Assembly (NCBI GenBank): GCA_900554495.1
Contig: USHR01000110.1
Location: 1 to 6,079 of the forward strand
Source: an uncultured Collinsella sp.
GTDB lineage: Bacteria > Actinomycetota > Coriobacteriia > Coriobacteriales > Coriobacteriaceae
Direction of reading: 5' to 3'
Length of the DNA stretch: 6,079 nucleotides
In this document: positions 5,958-6,079 of the stretch, in pieces
Numbering within the stretch: the first letter of the stretch is position 1
Layout: the number at the start of each line of letters is the position of its first letter
The notes under the pieces: generated by a model
Told to the model about the DNA's origin: nothing
Database searches by the model: none
Seen by the model: the letters and a program-made list of their open reading frames with translations, nothing else
Made by a program: the position numbers and the translations under genes

Positions 5958-5967
5958 TGGATATAAC
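5939..5967 (+). promoter_or_regulatory. Candidate promoter of the right-edge gene
   Basis: TATAAC (5962-5967) matches the -10 consensus at five of six positions. The only element at 17 bases spacing, TGGAAT (5939-5944), is a poor -35, which would fit a promoter needing an activator. Transcription would start near 5974, giving a leader of about 75 bases. Confidence 0.3.
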
Positions 5968-5983
5968 TAGAGCTGTCAGCAAG

Positions 5984-6032
5984 CAGCGTCCGCTATGGAA
6001 GGGCGCTGAGAGATTCGGCCGAAAGGCCCGAA
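5984..6032 (+). promoter_or_regulatory. Two-hairpin structured 5' leader of the right-edge gene
   Basis: Two adjacent stems are possible in the RNA. The first pairs CAGCGTCC (5984-5991) with GGGCGCTG (6001-6008), eight pairs including one G-U, around a nine-base loop. The second pairs TTCGGCC (6014-6020) with GGCC-C-GAA (6025-6032), seven pairs with one bulged C, closed by a GAAA (GNRA) tetraloop. Only eight bases separate the second stem from AGGAGG. The GGCC at 6045-6048, next to the ribosome binding site, could pair with either arm of the second stem as an alternative, but over four bases only. No known riboswitch class is recognised. Confidence 0.5.
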
Positions 6033-6040
6033 AGAAAGGT

Positions 6041-6046
6041 AGGAGG
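6041..6046 (+). promoter_or_regulatory. Shine-Dalgarno AGGAGG with unusually short spacing
   Basis: A full-consensus AGGAGG ends only two bases before the ATG at 6049. Usual spacing is five to nine bases. AAAGG at 6035-6039 gives nine bases and may be the working site, or a GTG at 6067 in the same frame could be used. Confidence 0.6.
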
Positions 6047-6048
6047 CC

Positions 6049-6079
6049 ATGACGAAAGGTCTGCACGTGCCTTCCGAGA
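6049..6079 (+). CDS. arcA: Start of a gene, probably arginine deiminase
   Basis: Only ten codons are inside the window: MTKGLHVPSE. This resembles the opening of bacterial arginine deiminases, which typically read HVxSEIGKLKxVLLHRPG, with the conserved Ser-Glu reached at about this position. Arginine deiminase converts arginine to citrulline and ammonia, the first step of the ATP-yielding and acid-protective ADI pathway. The call rests on very few residues and could be wrong; that a gene starts here is better supported (AGGAGG upstream, ATG, end of a long non-coding region). It is divergent from ppk1. The repeated TGAAT half-sites upstream would agree with arginine control. Confidence 0.5.
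   Translation, partial: MTKGLHVPSE

Larger units (their letters stand above)
5500..6048. other. Divergent intergenic region between ppk1 and the right-edge gene
   Basis: This stretch of 549 bases holds no convincing gene. The frames inside it are short and lack ribosome binding sites. Hand counting gives about 32% G+C for 5701-5880, against more than 60% in neighbouring coding DNA. It contains candidate ppk1 promoters on the left, a cluster of four TGAAT half-sites (5690-5791), a palindrome TGCAATTGCA (5806-5815), an inverted repeat at 5892-5914, a direct repeat at 5937-5957 and a structured leader ending at 6048. It reads as a regulatory region serving two divergent genes. Confidence 0.7.

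Noticed and set aside
5974..6048. Known riboswitch (TPP, glycine, guanidine or ZTP type) in the leader
   Set aside because: CTGAGA and a GAAA loop recall parts of TPP and glycine aptamers, but the remaining conserved elements of each class are absent.
5854..6066. 70-codon minus-strand open frame over the leader and start of the right-edge gene
   Set aside because: It has no ribosome binding site and no recognisable motif, and it overlaps the leader and the divergent gene start in antisense.

Overview
The window is GC-rich (hand-counted coding stretches run at about 65-72% G+C). It carries bacterial housekeeping and metabolic genes packed on the minus strand, plus one divergent gene entering at the right edge on the plus strand. 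The gene set, the codon bias, a polyphosphate kinase with a Pro/Glu/Ala-rich tail and a probable arginine deiminase together suggest a Coriobacteriia-type actinobacterium (Collinsella and relatives). This is inferred from general character, not from a marker gene.

Layout in minus-strand transcription order, right to left: polyphosphate kinase 1 (3091-5499); a strong intrinsic terminator (3026-3067); an RlmD/TrmA-family rRNA uracil-5-methyltransferase with a TRAM domain and Fe-S cysteines (1664-2977); a DJ-1/PfpI-family protein (1015-1557) joined by an ATGA overlap to a Maf nucleotide pyrophosphatase (437-1018); and a P1-family (DmpA-like) peptidase whose C-terminal part lies beyond the left edge (1-335). 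The DJ-1/Maf pair looks like a small stress and nucleotide-sanitation unit. The methyltransferase and ppk are independent functions.

At the right, a gap of 549 bases (5500-6048) separates ppk from a gene starting at 6049. Its ten visible residues resemble the N-terminus of arginine deiminase (arcA). This gap is the most information-rich non-coding part of the window. Its core (5701-5880) is only about 32% G+C. It holds repeated TGAAT half-sites, a 7-bp inverted repeat with a 9-nt spacer, a 12-bp-period direct repeat, and a leader able to form two hairpins immediately before an AGGAGG ribosome binding site. If the gene is arcA, these are natural candidates for arginine- or stress-dependent control of the deiminase pathway.

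I see no mobile element, CRISPR array, tRNA or rRNA, and no clearly new multi-gene system. The points worth following up are the divergent regulatory region and the repetitive, hydrophobic-ended C-terminal tail on the polyphosphate kinase.
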